From Acidobacteriota bacterium (GTDB lineage Bacteria; Acidobacteriota; Terriglobia; Acidiferrales; UBA7541): a stretch of DNA of 64,000 bases. How positions within the stretch are numbered: the stretch's first letter is position 1; each line of letters begins with the position of its first letter. Shown one piece after another: positions 9,755 to 20,103 of the stretch. The translations under genes were made by a program, and so were the position numbers. Under the pieces are notes generated by a model. The model had not been told where the DNA came from. It worked only from the letters and a program-made list of their open reading frames with translations, and ran no database searches. The stretch spans positions 1-64,000 of the forward strand of contig JAJPIE010000037.1 in assembly GCA_021324935.1 (NCBI GenBank), given 5' to 3'.

Positions 9755-12016
9755 ATGCATTTAAGGACACGGGAATTAGCCGGACTACCTGCCCGCAGAC
9801 TCCTTATCCTGTGCTTTTCCTTTCTCAAACTTCACCCGCTCACGCTACAATCTGGCCACTCGTTTTTCCGGACGGAGATCGCCCCTTTGCCCAAGTCCAC
9901 GCTCCTGTTCCGCTTCGACCCTTTCGAGGTGGACGCCACCGCCGGCCAGCTCCGCAAGCATGGCCTCAAGCTCCGTCTTTCCGGGCAGCCCCTTGAGATC
10001 CTGATCATGCTCCTCGAGCATCCTGGTGCGGTCGTTACCCGCGAGGAAATTCGCCAGCGCTTGTGGTCCTCCGAGACCTTTGTGGATTTTGAAAACAGCC
10101 TGAACAAAGCCATCAACAAGCTTCGCCAGGCTCTTTCCGACTCATCCGACAAGCCCACCTACATTGAGACCCTGCCTCGCCGTGGTTACCGCTTTCTCCA
10201 GCCCGTCCAACGCATCGAATCGCAGACTGTATCCGTGCAACCCGAGCCCTTCGCCCCTGCGACTTTCTCTTCCGCTCCCATCGCAACTCCCAATAAACCG
10301 CCAAAGGCCCGCGCACTTCGGCTTACTCTTTTCGTTGCCGCTGCTCTGATCTTTCTGGGTTTCTCATGGCTCTTCTTCCGTCCGCTGCCGGCCCCTCGCA
10401 TTTTGAAAATCACACCTCTCACCACTTCCGGCCGTGCTGACATGTTCGGCCGCCTGCAAACCGATGGCGTCCGCCTGTTCTTTCTCGAGCGCCGAGGCCA
10501 TCGCTGGCAACTCTCCCAGATGCCCGCTTCCGGCGGAGCCGTCGAGCCGTTTCCCACTTCGCTCTCCAATGCAAAAATTCTCTCCGTCTCGCCCGACGCC
10601 TCCGAACTCCTGCTCGCCTCCTTCACCGAGCGCGGCCGCCTGCTCGCACTCTGGCTCATGCCTTCCGTCGGCGGCACGCCCCGCCGTCTCGGCGACCTCA
10701 TGGCCACAGACGCGGTCTTCACTCCGGACGGCGCCCGGATCACCTACGCCAACGACGACGGAATTTTCGAAGTTGCCCGCGACACTCTCAATCCTCGTAA
10801 GCTCCTCGGCGCCAAAGGCCCTAAGCAGAGTCTCTCCTGGTCGCCCGACGGCAGGGAACTCCGCTTCGAGTGGATCACCGCCCCGCAAGACGGAGCCACT
10901 CTCTGGTCTGTTTCTTCCGATTCACGCAAGCTCCACCAGCTTTTTCCGGATTGGAGGGAAGCTCCCGCTCAGTGCTGTGGCCGCTTCTCCCCCGATGGCC
11001 GCTACTTTTTTTTCGTGGGTTTTTCGCCAGATGGCTCTCGCGCTGTTTACGCGCTCCGCGAGCCGCGCGGCTTTCTATTTCGCCGTTCTCTTCCACAGCG
11101 TTTGGACACCAGCCCTTTCTTCCTCGACGAGCCCGTACCCGGGCTCGATGGCCGCCATCTTTATTCGCTGGTCATCGATGCGCGTAGCGAGTACGTGCGC
11201 TTTGATCCATCCACTCACGATCTCCATCCGTTGCTTGGTGGCGCCAGCGCTTCCTGGCTGAACATCGCTCCCTCATTGGATCGGGGCGTCTTTCGCGGCG
11301 AGGGCAGCGCTCTTTTCATTAGCAAACTCAACGGCAGCGAGCGCGGCGAACTTGTTCCCGCGTCCCTCCATCCCGAAATCCCTGCCCTCAGCCCCGACGG
11401 CAAGCAAATACTTTTTTGCGCAAAACCTTCAGGCTCGCCGTTCTTCAAAATCTCCGCCGTTTCCCCCGATGGCGGCCCGGTGCACGACCTCGTCTCCGAA
11501 TCCTTTTCCGTTTACGCGCCCTCCTGGTCCCCTGACAGTGGCAAATTTCTCTATGCCGCGGATCCCGACGATTCCACCCATACCGGCGTGTTTGTGTACG
11601 ACTGCAATACCAAACACTCCCGCAAAATCCCCGGCTCCGAGGGCTTGTGGAAGTCCCGCTACTCTCCCGACGGAAAGTTCGTCGTCAGCGTCTCCGGCGA
11701 CAACAAATCCGTTCATCTCTTCGACGTTTCGTCGCAAAAATGGACCGTCATTGCCCAAGGCAAGGTCTTAAGTCCCGTCGCCTGGTCCGCCGACTCCAAA
11801 TTCCTCTTCTTTCAGGATGTCCTTGAGGACGACGAGCCCGTTCATCGCTACGACCTGCAAACCCGCAAAACGGACCTCGCCATGGAATGCCGGCCCCTCC
11901 TCGAAGGCGGGGTTCTCCGCTGTGGCTTTGAAGACGTGCTTCCCGACGGCTCGCTCCTGCTTCACCTTACCCGCGGCGACCACAACGTCTACTCGCTCGC
12001 GCTTGATCTCCCCTGA
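9755..12016 (+). CDS. CadC-like winged-helix regulator with TM segment and TolB/PD40 beta-propeller (true start probably near 9887)
   Basis: LRKHGLKLRLSGQPLEILIMLLEHPGAVVTREEIRQRLW...INKLRQALSDSSDKPTYIETLPRRGYRF OmpR-type wHTH; repeated SPDG/SWSPD propeller blades. Confidence 0.88.
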   Translation: MHLRTRELAGLPARRLLILCFSFLKLHPLTLQSGHSFFRTEIAPLPKSTLLFRFDPFEVDATAGQLRKHGLKLRLSGQPLEILIMLLEHPGAVVTREEIRQRLWSSETFVDFENSLNKAINKLRQALSDSSDKPTYIETLPRRGYRFLQPVQRIESQTVSVQPEPFAPATFSSAPIATPNKPPKARALRLTLFVAAALIFLGFSWLFFRPLPAPRILKITPLTTSGRADMFGRLQTDGVRLFFLERRGHRWQLSQMPASGGAVEPFPTSLSNAKILSVSPDASELLLASFTERGRLLALWLMPSVGGTPRRLGDLMATDAVFTPDGARITYANDDGIFEVARDTLNPRKLLGAKGPKQSLSWSPDGRELRFEWITAPQDGATLWSVSSDSRKLHQLFPDWREAPAQCCGRFSPDGRYFFFVGFSPDGSRAVYALREPRGFLFRRSLPQRLDTSPFFLDEPVPGLDGRHLYSLVIDARSEYVRFDPSTHDLHPLLGGASASWLNIAPSLDRGVFRGEGSALFISKLNGSERGELVPASLHPEIPALSPDGKQILFCAKPSGSPFFKISAVSPDGGPVHDLVSESFSVYAPSWSPDSGKFLYAADPDDSTHTGVFVYDCNTKHSRKIPGSEGLWKSRYSPDGKFVVSVSGDNKSVHLFDVSSQKWTVIAQGKVLSPVAWSADSKFLFFQDVLEDDEPVHRYDLQTRKTDLAMECRPLLEGGVLRCGFEDVLPDGSLLLHLTRGDHNVYSLALDLP

Positions 12017-12082
12017 CCCCCGGACTTTTCTTCTCCCCTCTCCCCGCGTACACTTCCTGTGTCTGCGCTTTGGGGGATGGTC

Positions 12083-14425
12083 ATGATTTTGGATTTCTAC
12101 GGCTTGCGGGAGCAGCCGTTCGGCGTCACGCCGGACCCTGCCTACCTCTACGCCAGCCGGACCCACTGCGCCGCGCTGGACTCCCTCTCCGATGCCATCC
12201 TCTCCGACCGCGGCTTCCTCGCCCTCATCGCCGACCCCGGCATGGGCAAGACGACGCTCCTTCATCAGGTCCTCGACTCGGTCGGCGCCACCGCCCGCGC
12301 CGTCTTTCTTTTCCAGACGCAGTGCGACTCCCGCGAATTTTTCCAGTACCTGATGAGCGAGCTTGGTGTCGATTTCACCGGCATGGGCCTCGTCGCCATG
12401 CACAACAAGTTGAACGAAATCCTCTTCAACGAAATGCTCGCCGGCCGCCGCTTCGTCCTCATCGTCGACGAAGCCCAAAACCTTGACGACAACGTCCTCG
12501 AGACCATCCGCATGCTCTCCAACTTCGAAACCACGCATGCCAAGCTCATGCAGATCATCCTCGCCGGCCAGCCCCAGCTCGGCGAAAAGCTCCAACAGAA
12601 ACATCTTGCCCAGCTTCTTCAGCGCCTCACCGTTGTGCAATACCTCGAACCGTTCACTCCCGAAGAGACCGCCGGCTACATCCACCACCGCCTCAAGGTC
12701 GCCGGCTATCAGGGTCTGCCTCTCTTCGATTCTTCCGCTCTCGCCTTGATCGCCGAAGAAAGTCGCGGCATTCCCCGCGACATCAACAAAATTTGTTTTC
12801 GCGCCCTCCTCGAAGGCTACGCCGCTGACGCCCGCCTGATCGGCTCCGACCTCGTCGAAAAAGCCATTCGCCGCCACAAACTCCAAGCCCCGCCTCGCCC
12901 CCAACCGGCTTCTTCATCCGCTCCTGCTTTAATTCCTGTTCCTCCCCCGCCGCAGGCCGCTCTTCAGCCTGCCCCGCAGCCTAAAGCCGTTGCGGCGGCC
13001 GCTGGTGCGGGCGCTGTCGCTGGGGCGAATCTCACTTACCCCGCAACGAAAAATTCGCGTTGGAATCCCTGGAAACTCCGCACAATTTCTTCCGTCGTCC
13101 TGCTTCTTTTCGGCAGCCTGCTGCTTCCGCATGACGCCATTCCTCGCGTCGCGAAAACCCTTCAGCAAAAGCTGACCGCCACTCGAGATCTTGTGCAGCG
13201 CCAGGCCGCGGAACTTGCCCGCTCATCGCCCGTCCCGCGCGTATCCCCCGGCGCCGGCTCCTCGCTTATTTCCAACGCCGGCTTTGCCTCCTTGCCCAAC
13301 GTCACCTCCGTCGAGGCCTTCACCACCGCTTCCGACGCTCAGGTCGTCGTCAATGTCGATACTGCTGTTCAATACGACTCCGCGCGCCTCGATTCCCCCG
13401 ATCGCGTCTATTTCGATCTTCGAGGCGCGCGTCTCGCTCCTTCCGTTGACGCAAAAATCTCTCCGGCGCAGCCCGGCCTGCTCCAGGCTGTCCGCGTCGC
13501 GCAAAACGCAGACGGCGGCGTCCGGCTTGTGCTCGATGCCGGCGGCCCCACCGATTTTTCCGCGAAGCTGCTTCCCGATCCCTACCGCTTGGTCATCGAT
13601 GTCCGCGCAAAGACTTCCCCCGCCGGCGACGCCCCGCAGGAATCGCTCGCCCGCGAGCTCGGCCTCAAGGTCAATCGGATCGCCATCGATCCCGGCCACG
13701 GCGGCTACGACACCGGCACCATCGGCCCGCATGGCCTCATGGAAAAGGATCTTTGCCTTGACGTTGCCATGCGTCTCGGCCAGCTCCTCAAGGAAAATCT
13801 TCCGGGCGCCGAAATTATCTATACGCGCACCGATGATCGCCACGTCTCCCTCGAGGAACGCACCGCCATCGCCAACGACGCCGGCGCTGACCTCTTCATC
13901 TCCGTCCACGCCAATTCCAGCCGCATCCGTGATATTCGCGGCGCCGAAACTTTCTATTTCAGCCTCGCTGATTCCCGCGAAGCCCGCGACCTCGCCTCCC
14001 GCGAAAACGCGCTCTCTGAATCCTCCCTCCACGAGCTTCCCGACCTCCTTCGCAAAATCACCCGCAATGAAAAAGTAGCCGAGTCGCGCCAGCTCGCCGC
14101 CGACATTCAGCAGTCCCTCTCCGCGCAGCTTCAGGCCGTCAGCCGCCAGGAAACCAACCGCGGCGTCAAGCACGCGCCCTTCCTCGTCCTCACCGGCGCC
14201 AACATGCCCGCCGTCCTCTCCGAAATCTCCTTCGTCAGCAATGCCGCTGACGAGTCCCTACTGCTGGAATCCGCTCAGCGCCAGCGCATCGCCGAAGCCC
14301 TCTTTCGCGGCGTCTCCTCCTACCTCAACCGCCTCTCCGCCACCCCAGCTCCGAATCTGGCCCCGCAACGCCAAGGCACTGCCCAAGCGGTAACCAAAAC
14401 CTCAGCAAAAAATACCGGCCTCTAG
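12083..14425 (+). CDS. ExeA/GspA-like AAA ATPase - TM helix - AMIN - N-acetylmuramoyl-L-alanine amidase (amidase_3) fusion
   Basis: FYGLREQPFGVTPDPAYLY, ADPGMGKTTLLHQ Walker A, FVLIVDEAQNL Walker B; TM ISSVVLLLFGSLLLP; IAIDPGHGGYDTGTIGPHGLMEKD and ADLFISVHANSS amidase_3 motifs. Confidence 0.9.
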   Translation: MILDFYGLREQPFGVTPDPAYLYASRTHCAALDSLSDAILSDRGFLALIADPGMGKTTLLHQVLDSVGATARAVFLFQTQCDSREFFQYLMSELGVDFTGMGLVAMHNKLNEILFNEMLAGRRFVLIVDEAQNLDDNVLETIRMLSNFETTHAKLMQIILAGQPQLGEKLQQKHLAQLLQRLTVVQYLEPFTPEETAGYIHHRLKVAGYQGLPLFDSSALALIAEESRGIPRDINKICFRALLEGYAADARLIGSDLVEKAIRRHKLQAPPRPQPASSSAPALIPVPPPPQAALQPAPQPKAVAAAAGAGAVAGANLTYPATKNSRWNPWKLRTISSVVLLLFGSLLLPHDAIPRVAKTLQQKLTATRDLVQRQAAELARSSPVPRVSPGAGSSLISNAGFASLPNVTSVEAFTTASDAQVVVNVDTAVQYDSARLDSPDRVYFDLRGARLAPSVDAKISPAQPGLLQAVRVAQNADGGVRLVLDAGGPTDFSAKLLPDPYRLVIDVRAKTSPAGDAPQESLARELGLKVNRIAIDPGHGGYDTGTIGPHGLMEKDLCLDVAMRLGQLLKENLPGAEIIYTRTDDRHVSLEERTAIANDAGADLFISVHANSSRIRDIRGAETFYFSLADSREARDLASRENALSESSLHELPDLLRKITRNEKVAESRQLAADIQQSLSAQLQAVSRQETNRGVKHAPFLVLTGANMPAVLSEISFVSNAADESLLLESAQRQRIAEALFRGVSSYLNRLSATPAPNLAPQRQGTAQAVTKTSAKNTGL

Positions 14426-14466
14426 CGGCCAACCCTCCCTGTAGTGGCCAACCCTATTTCCTTTGT

Positions 14467-14491
14467 AGTGGCCGAACTTTAGATCGGCCAC
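14467..14491 (+). terminator. Hairpin GTGGCCGA-actttaga-TCGGCCAC followed by CTTTCTT
   Basis: 8-bp perfect stem, T-rich tail; preceded by repeats of the GTAGTGGCC unit. Confidence 0.6.
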
Positions 14492-14653
14492 CTTTCTTCC
14501 GTAGCGTAAGGCCCGGTTTTCAGGGGGGCGGCGCATTTATCCGGGCTGGCCTACCCTTTCGGTTTGGTGTTCAGTCCCATGACGTGTTTTGCAGGCTGCC
14601 CCTAGACATTCTTTACACATCGGCGCGCGCGGTAGGCGCGCTGGGGTGTCACT

Positions 14654-14965
14654 ATGGCATGGAAGACTGTGGATATTCACGAGCAACATGTTCGATTCGT
14701 GATAGAAGCTGCCGCGGGTTTACGACCATTCCGTTCTCTGTGCACTGAGTTCGGGAATTCTCTTCCAACGGGGTACTTGTGGCTGCGACGGTATAGGGAA
14801 TTGGGCCTGCGTGGTATTGCCGAGCGGAGCCGCCGGTCCCCGCGGCGTGTGGCCCAGGTTGCCATACCAGATTTCACAGCCAATCGCTGTGATGTAGGTT
14901 CTCACATTGGAACTGGTACAAAACCTCGGGCTGGTCAGCAGCATTCACGGCTTGAGCGACAGTAG
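14654..14965 (+). pseudogene. Truncated IS481-like transposase N-terminus (HTH region only)
   Basis: MAWKTVDIHEQHVRFVIEAAAGLRPFRSLCTEFGNSLPTGYLWLRRYRELGLRGIAERSRRSPRR resembles IS481 HTH_29/leucine-zipper start; no DDE domain follows. Confidence 0.7.
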
Positions 14966-15083
14966 CCGGCGTCCCTGCCCCTGTGCCCACCAACTGCCCT
15001 TTCAGGTCATGAACTTTATACTGAACGTGAAGCACGAGCATCCCAAGCGGGAACGAAGTTGGCGCGAATTCTAGGCCGTAACT

Positions 15084-17042
15084 CTAGTTTGGTCCGCTTT
15101 TTCGGATCAATTCCTGGAATCTTCTCTCTGTTCGCAGCGAGTCGAATCGGGGTTCAACTCGGATAGGTGGCAGGTCGTGCATCCGATAGCTGCGTTCCAG
15201 CCAGTCCAGTGCCGAGTCTGTTTCACCGAGTGCTGTGTAGATGACGGCAAGGAAGTATGGCGAAACATAATGGTTGCGAGTCGCAGCCAGCAGATCGGAG
15301 AGTATCGTGCGGGCCTCCGTAGTGCTTCCCGAAAGGGCGTAGGCGTGCGCAAGCTGGGTCTTCATTTCGTCGCTTCCACCAGAGAGGTCACACGCTCTGC
15401 GAAACACCACAATCGCGTCAACGAACTTTCCTTTCTGTTCGTAGGCCCAACCTAGACGTTCTAGGGCGGGAAGAAAGTCAGGCTCTATCTCGAGAACGCG
15501 CTTTGCCTCTTGAATGGCGTGGTCATAGTCACGCGCGAAGTAGAAGGTTTCTGCCACGATTGCACCCACGATCGGAGACCGCGGTTCGATTTCTTGCGCC
15601 CGTTTTGCTTCCGAAATTGCCTCCTTGTGCCGGCCCAAATGCGAAAGATAATCCTCCGCATACCACAAATGCGCGGTCGCGTAGCTAGGATCCCACCGGA
15701 TTGCTTCCAAAAAGTACTTCGCGCCTGCTTGCCAGTCGAAGTCGTACTTGATTTCCAAATCTGCAAGCGCCGTGTAAGCCTCGGCCAACGTTCCGTCGAG
15801 TTGAAGAGCTTTCTCGGCGTATGCCTTCGCCTTCGGATAGGCATCTTCTGGTGCCGCAAAGCCATACTCGCCAAGCAGATTGTATGCGTCGGCGAGACCC
15901 GCACAAGCCGGAGCATAGTCAGGCTGCTTTTGCAGAGCCTCTTCAAAGTAAGCTATGGCAGCGCGAAAGCCCTCTCCGCTTCGCTTGTTCCACTCGTAAC
16001 GGCCTCGCAGATAGGCATCGTGTGCTTCAGCCGAGATAGCGGAAGCAGATGCCAGCTTGTGTTCCTGCTCGGCAGTAAGCTGAATCCTGATATGGTCAGC
16101 AACCGCTGTCGCGATTTCTCGCTGCAGGCCGAGAGTGTCACCCAAGTCGCGGTCGTATTCCTCGGCCCAGATATGCGTCTGGGTCGCCACGTCAATGAGT
16201 TGGACCGTGGCTCGAACACGGTTGTACTCCCGCCGGATGCTGCCCTCCAGGACGTAGTTGGCTGCAACCTCTTTCCCAATTTGCGCAATGTCTTTGCCAC
16301 TGTGCTTGTAGCTCATTGCCGTTAACCGGCCGATCACCCCCAATCGATTCGGGTCGAGGAGGGCCAGTTGGGTCGTGATTTCTTCGGTGATGCCGTCGCT
16401 AAAGTACTCTTGCTGAGGGTCGCCGCTCAAATTGTCAAGGGGTATGACGATGAGTGTAACTCTTTCGCTCGCGAACGGATGCCGTGACAACATCTTGCGC
16501 TTGAACAGGAAGCTAAACGGGGCAGCAATACAGAGCGCCAGAATAACCACCGCGATGATCGGCCATCTCCGAGCCCCATGACGCGCTCCCAGAACCAAAC
16601 TCGACGAATTTCCGTTGCTCGTAGCACTCGGGGCAATCTCTGGGCTCAAGTCGGATGGTGATGCTTTCCTGGTTTCGGCAGCTTCGCTCTGGTGAACAGA
16701 GACCTGCGTTGTAACTGGGGCAAGAAAGCGGTAACCCCGCCGAGGGATGGTTTCGATGAAGCGCGGGTTGTCGGTGGAATCATTGAGTGCCGCGCGCAGC
16801 TTCTTGATAGCAGTGTTGAGCCCATCGTCAAATTCGACGAAGGTGTCGGAAGGCCAGAGCCGTTGGCGAATCTCTTCCCGCGTGACCACTTCACCTGGAC
16901 GGTCCACTAGCATTGCCAGGACCTGGAAGGGCTGGTCCTGAAGCTTGATCCGCAGTCCCCCTTTGGTCAGGATGAACTGCTCGAAATCGGCCTCGAACAA
17001 ACCAAAACGCGCCACTTTGGGCTTGCGCGGGAGATGGTGCAT
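15084..17042 (-). CDS. Winged-helix regulator with TM, TolB_N-like domain and TPR repeats (CadC-like)
   Basis: OmpR-type wHTH (GEVVTREEIRQRLWPSDTFVEFDDGLNTAIKKLRAAL), LVIPLDNLSGDPQQEYFSDGITEEI, multiple TPRs. Confidence 0.9.
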   Translation of the reverse strand: MHHLPRKPKVARFGLFEADFEQFILTKGGLRIKLQDQPFQVLAMLVDRPGEVVTREEIRQRLWPSDTFVEFDDGLNTAIKKLRAALNDSTDNPRFIETIPRRGYRFLAPVTTQVSVHQSEAAETRKASPSDLSPEIAPSATSNGNSSSLVLGARHGARRWPIIAVVILALCIAAPFSFLFKRKMLSRHPFASERVTLIVIPLDNLSGDPQQEYFSDGITEEITTQLALLDPNRLGVIGRLTAMSYKHSGKDIAQIGKEVAANYVLEGSIRREYNRVRATVQLIDVATQTHIWAEEYDRDLGDTLGLQREIATAVADHIRIQLTAEQEHKLASASAISAEAHDAYLRGRYEWNKRSGEGFRAAIAYFEEALQKQPDYAPACAGLADAYNLLGEYGFAAPEDAYPKAKAYAEKALQLDGTLAEAYTALADLEIKYDFDWQAGAKYFLEAIRWDPSYATAHLWYAEDYLSHLGRHKEAISEAKRAQEIEPRSPIVGAIVAETFYFARDYDHAIQEAKRVLEIEPDFLPALERLGWAYEQKGKFVDAIVVFRRACDLSGGSDEMKTQLAHAYALSGSTTEARTILSDLLAATRNHYVSPYFLAVIYTALGETDSALDWLERSYRMHDLPPIRVEPRFDSLRTERRFQELIRKSGPN

Positions 17043-17088
17043 AACTGCTATCTCTTAGACGGTTAGCTAATTTATCCCAGATTGTAGT

Positions 17089-17120
17089 ACAGGAGTTCAG
17101 GAATTTTCCTAAACTCCTGT
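17089..17120. repeat. Long inverted repeat ACAGGAGTT-c-AGGAA-tt-TTCCT-a-AACTCCTGT between divergent genes
   Basis: 14 paired bases with one mismatch around a 2-nt loop. Confidence 0.7.
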
Positions 17121-17237
17121 CTTTGCATGGAATTAGTTGTTCAGATTCCGTCTCGAAATTGATCCTTTGACCCGCTTCAAGGTTGCCCCTAAAAGTTCAC
17201 TGACGAGAGCTTGATATCGCGGGCAGGTGAGGCTGAC

Positions 17238-19853
17238 ATGATTTCGAACTATTCGCTGGTGACAAAGGACCTGGAACAAGCGAAGGGGAGACTGTCCTCT
17301 TTGGTGCTTGCATTGGCTTGTTTACTTCCGCCATTTCTAGCTGCTTGCAACAATAGCAGTAGCAATGGAGGCCACGCGGGCACGCCAGCCCTGACGGCCA
17401 CGGTGACGACACAAGGCAATTTCAGCAGCGGCCAACGGAACGCAACTTACACGATCCAGGTTACCAACAGCGGAACTGCCGCGACGAGCGGCACAGTTTC
17501 GGTCGTGGACCCTCCCGTGGGTTTCACCGTCACAGCCATCTCTGGAACAAACTGGACGTGTACGTTAGCGACTACGACCTGCACTTACGCTAACTCCGTG
17601 GCTGCCGGACAGGCCTTCCCGCCAATCACCGTAACGGGAAATGTCACCTCCGCAAACGGCACCCCGGTAAGCATTGCGCTGAGCCTCTCGGGTGGAGGAA
17701 CGTCGGCACCCGTGAACAGCACTCCCATGGTCACCGTGGCAGCCCCCAGTCTGAGCATAGCCAAAACGCACACTGGCAACTTCAGCTTGGGCCAGCAAGG
17801 GGCTACTTACTCGGTTATGGTAAGCAACGGGGCTTCCGCGGGAGCAACTAACGCGAAGGTAACGATAACGGAAACAGTACCGTCGGGCGAGAACTTGGTT
17901 TCTATGTCGGGCACTGGCTGGACATGCCCCGGGGCAGGAGGGTTGAACACCTGTGACCGCACCGATACACTGGCTACCGGCGCGAGCTATCCTGCGCTCA
18001 CTGTGACAGTAAATGTGTCTGCAACGGCGACGTCGCCACAGGTGAACCAAGTTAGCGTGTCGGGCGGGGGTATGGCCGGTTCGGTTTTGGCCAGCGACTC
18101 GACAACGCTCAATGCTCCAACAATTGCGTCAATCTCGGTTTCGCCGTCATCCCCTTCCATTGGGATGGGCGGTACTCAGCAGTTCACGGCAACCGCCCAA
18201 GACAGCGGCGGCAACGTGATCAGCGGTGTGACCTTCACATGGGCCAGCAGCGCCACGAATGTCGTCATAATCGACAGCAACGGCCTCGCCACCGGCGTGA
18301 GCCCAGGCACATCCCAGATTACTGCTTCTGCAGACGGTATCACAAGCGCGCAAGATACGCTCACGGTCACCTCGTCGATCGCCTGCGGCTCAAGCGGCAG
18401 CGAATCGCTGCTGAACGGGTCATATGCGTTTTTGCTGAAGGGGTTCGACAGCTCGAATAATCCAGTTCTCATCGGCGGCGTGCTTACTTTCAATGGTGCT
18501 GATAACAATGGATCGATCACTGCAGGCGCCATCGATATGAATCTGAATTCCGGAGTGCAGTCGAATCTCGCCGTGACTTCTGGTTCCTACGGAATCGGTT
18601 CGGATCAGCGCGGGTGCATGACGATTACCACGGCGGCGGGAACGCAGAACTATCGCTTCGCTCTCGGCAATATTGCCGGCGGTGTGGCCTCGACAGGACA
18701 TGTGATTGGCTTCGATCAAGGGGGACCGTTCACCGCAGGCATCCTGCGCAAACAGACGACCTCGGCCTTCTCCACTTCACAGGTCACTGGCAGCTACGTC
18801 TTTGGCGTATCCTCCATCCTGAATGTGGCTCAAGGCGGCGGCAAATTCGCTGCCGTCGGCCTGCTCAACTTCTCTTCTGGCACCGTCACCGGCGGTGAGG
18901 TTGATCTCAACACCAACGGCACGTTGGACGCCAACCCCGCTAACACAACGTGGCCGGCGAGTCCGCTCACCTATAGTGGTGGCACCTATTCCATCTCAAG
19001 CACCAATGGCCGTGGCGCGCTGTCCATCACTCTGAATGTCCCAGGCGCGTCTCCAATCAACACGATCATTTACGTAGTTTCTTCGACCGAGGTGCTCATC
19101 CTGAGCAGCGATTTTCAAACCAATGCCACGGGTAACAATATCTTTGCTGGCGTGGCGCTGCAGCAATCCGGAACACCCTTCGCTGCCAACCCTCTTTTCG
19201 GCAGCTACATCGGATACGACTCAGGATTGGGCAACACGGGCACCGGCAGGGCCGAGATCACTCTCTTAGGTCCGGCGACCTCTGGAAACAACACGGTCAA
19301 CGTCAACCTGTTGAGGAACGACGGCGGCACTTTCTCCCCCGGTTCCTTTTCCGGAACTTATAGCGTTTCATCGACAGGACGGATGATCCTGTCCGGAGGT
19401 GGCCATGCGCCAGTACTCTACCTTGCAAATGACAACCAGGCATTCTTTCTGAGGAGTAATCCCAGTGTTGATTCAGGCTTTTTTGAGTCCCAAAGCGGCA
19501 GCCCCTTCTCCAATTCCTCGGCGAGCGGAACTTACGCTTACGGCCCTATCGATCCCGAAAACCTCAACGGCAATTACGGGTCGGGCGTGGCCATATTCGA
19601 CCCGGCCACTGGGAGCATAAGCGAGACTGACGACGGCAACCAAAGTGGCGGCACTCCCGGGCTCGGTCATACGGGGAGTCTCACCTACTCCATTGATTCC
19701 ACAGGTTTGGGCTTGAGCCCGTCCGGTTGCTCCATCTCCATCACACCGGCAACGTGTCAAACGATTTTCTATTTCATTTCGCCGACGAAGGCGGTCCTCA
19801 TCAATAACAATCCACAGTCCACCACCCCGAAGGTGTATCTCTTAGATCAGTGA
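17238..19853 (+). CDS. Surface lipoprotein with two DUF11-like repeats and a BIG_2 Ig-like domain
   Basis: Lipobox LAAC; repeated FSxGQxxATYxxxVxN...; IASISVSPSSPSIGMGGTQQFTATAQDSGGNVISGVTFTWASS. Confidence 0.8.
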   Translation: MISNYSLVTKDLEQAKGRLSSLVLALACLLPPFLAACNNSSSNGGHAGTPALTATVTTQGNFSSGQRNATYTIQVTNSGTAATSGTVSVVDPPVGFTVTAISGTNWTCTLATTTCTYANSVAAGQAFPPITVTGNVTSANGTPVSIALSLSGGGTSAPVNSTPMVTVAAPSLSIAKTHTGNFSLGQQGATYSVMVSNGASAGATNAKVTITETVPSGENLVSMSGTGWTCPGAGGLNTCDRTDTLATGASYPALTVTVNVSATATSPQVNQVSVSGGGMAGSVLASDSTTLNAPTIASISVSPSSPSIGMGGTQQFTATAQDSGGNVISGVTFTWASSATNVVIIDSNGLATGVSPGTSQITASADGITSAQDTLTVTSSIACGSSGSESLLNGSYAFLLKGFDSSNNPVLIGGVLTFNGADNNGSITAGAIDMNLNSGVQSNLAVTSGSYGIGSDQRGCMTITTAAGTQNYRFALGNIAGGVASTGHVIGFDQGGPFTAGILRKQTTSAFSTSQVTGSYVFGVSSILNVAQGGGKFAAVGLLNFSSGTVTGGEVDLNTNGTLDANPANTTWPASPLTYSGGTYSISSTNGRGALSITLNVPGASPINTIIYVVSSTEVLILSSDFQTNATGNNIFAGVALQQSGTPFAANPLFGSYIGYDSGLGNTGTGRAEITLLGPATSGNNTVNVNLLRNDGGTFSPGSFSGTYSVSSTGRMILSGGGHAPVLYLANDNQAFFLRSNPSVDSGFFESQSGSPFSNSSASGTYAYGPIDPENLNGNYGSGVAIFDPATGSISETDDGNQSGGTPGLGHTGSLTYSIDSTGLGLSPSGCSISITPATCQTIFYFISPTKAVLINNNPQSTTPKVYLLDQ

Positions 19854-20103
19854 GGCGTGTCTGGCTGATGTGCTTTGGCGAAAAATTGTCTTGGTTCGAA
19901 GCCGAGACTGGCCGGAAATCCGGAAATTGTCCCGAGCATAGTTTGCGACTGGGACTGGCGAGTGTGGCGGGCGAGCAGGACAGACGGAACGTTTCCCGGA
20001 GTATGTCCTACTCCAACTAGCGACCAAAGGGCTCCGCATCCCGCCACACGCCCATTCGAAACTTATCGCGCTAAATAGTTAGTGACTTAGTATATCTTTC
20101 CGC

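Noticed and set aside
11768-12904. 378 aa minus-strand ORF across the TolB-like and ExeA-like genes
   Set aside because: Spans the junction of two supported plus-strand genes; composition typical of antisense frames.
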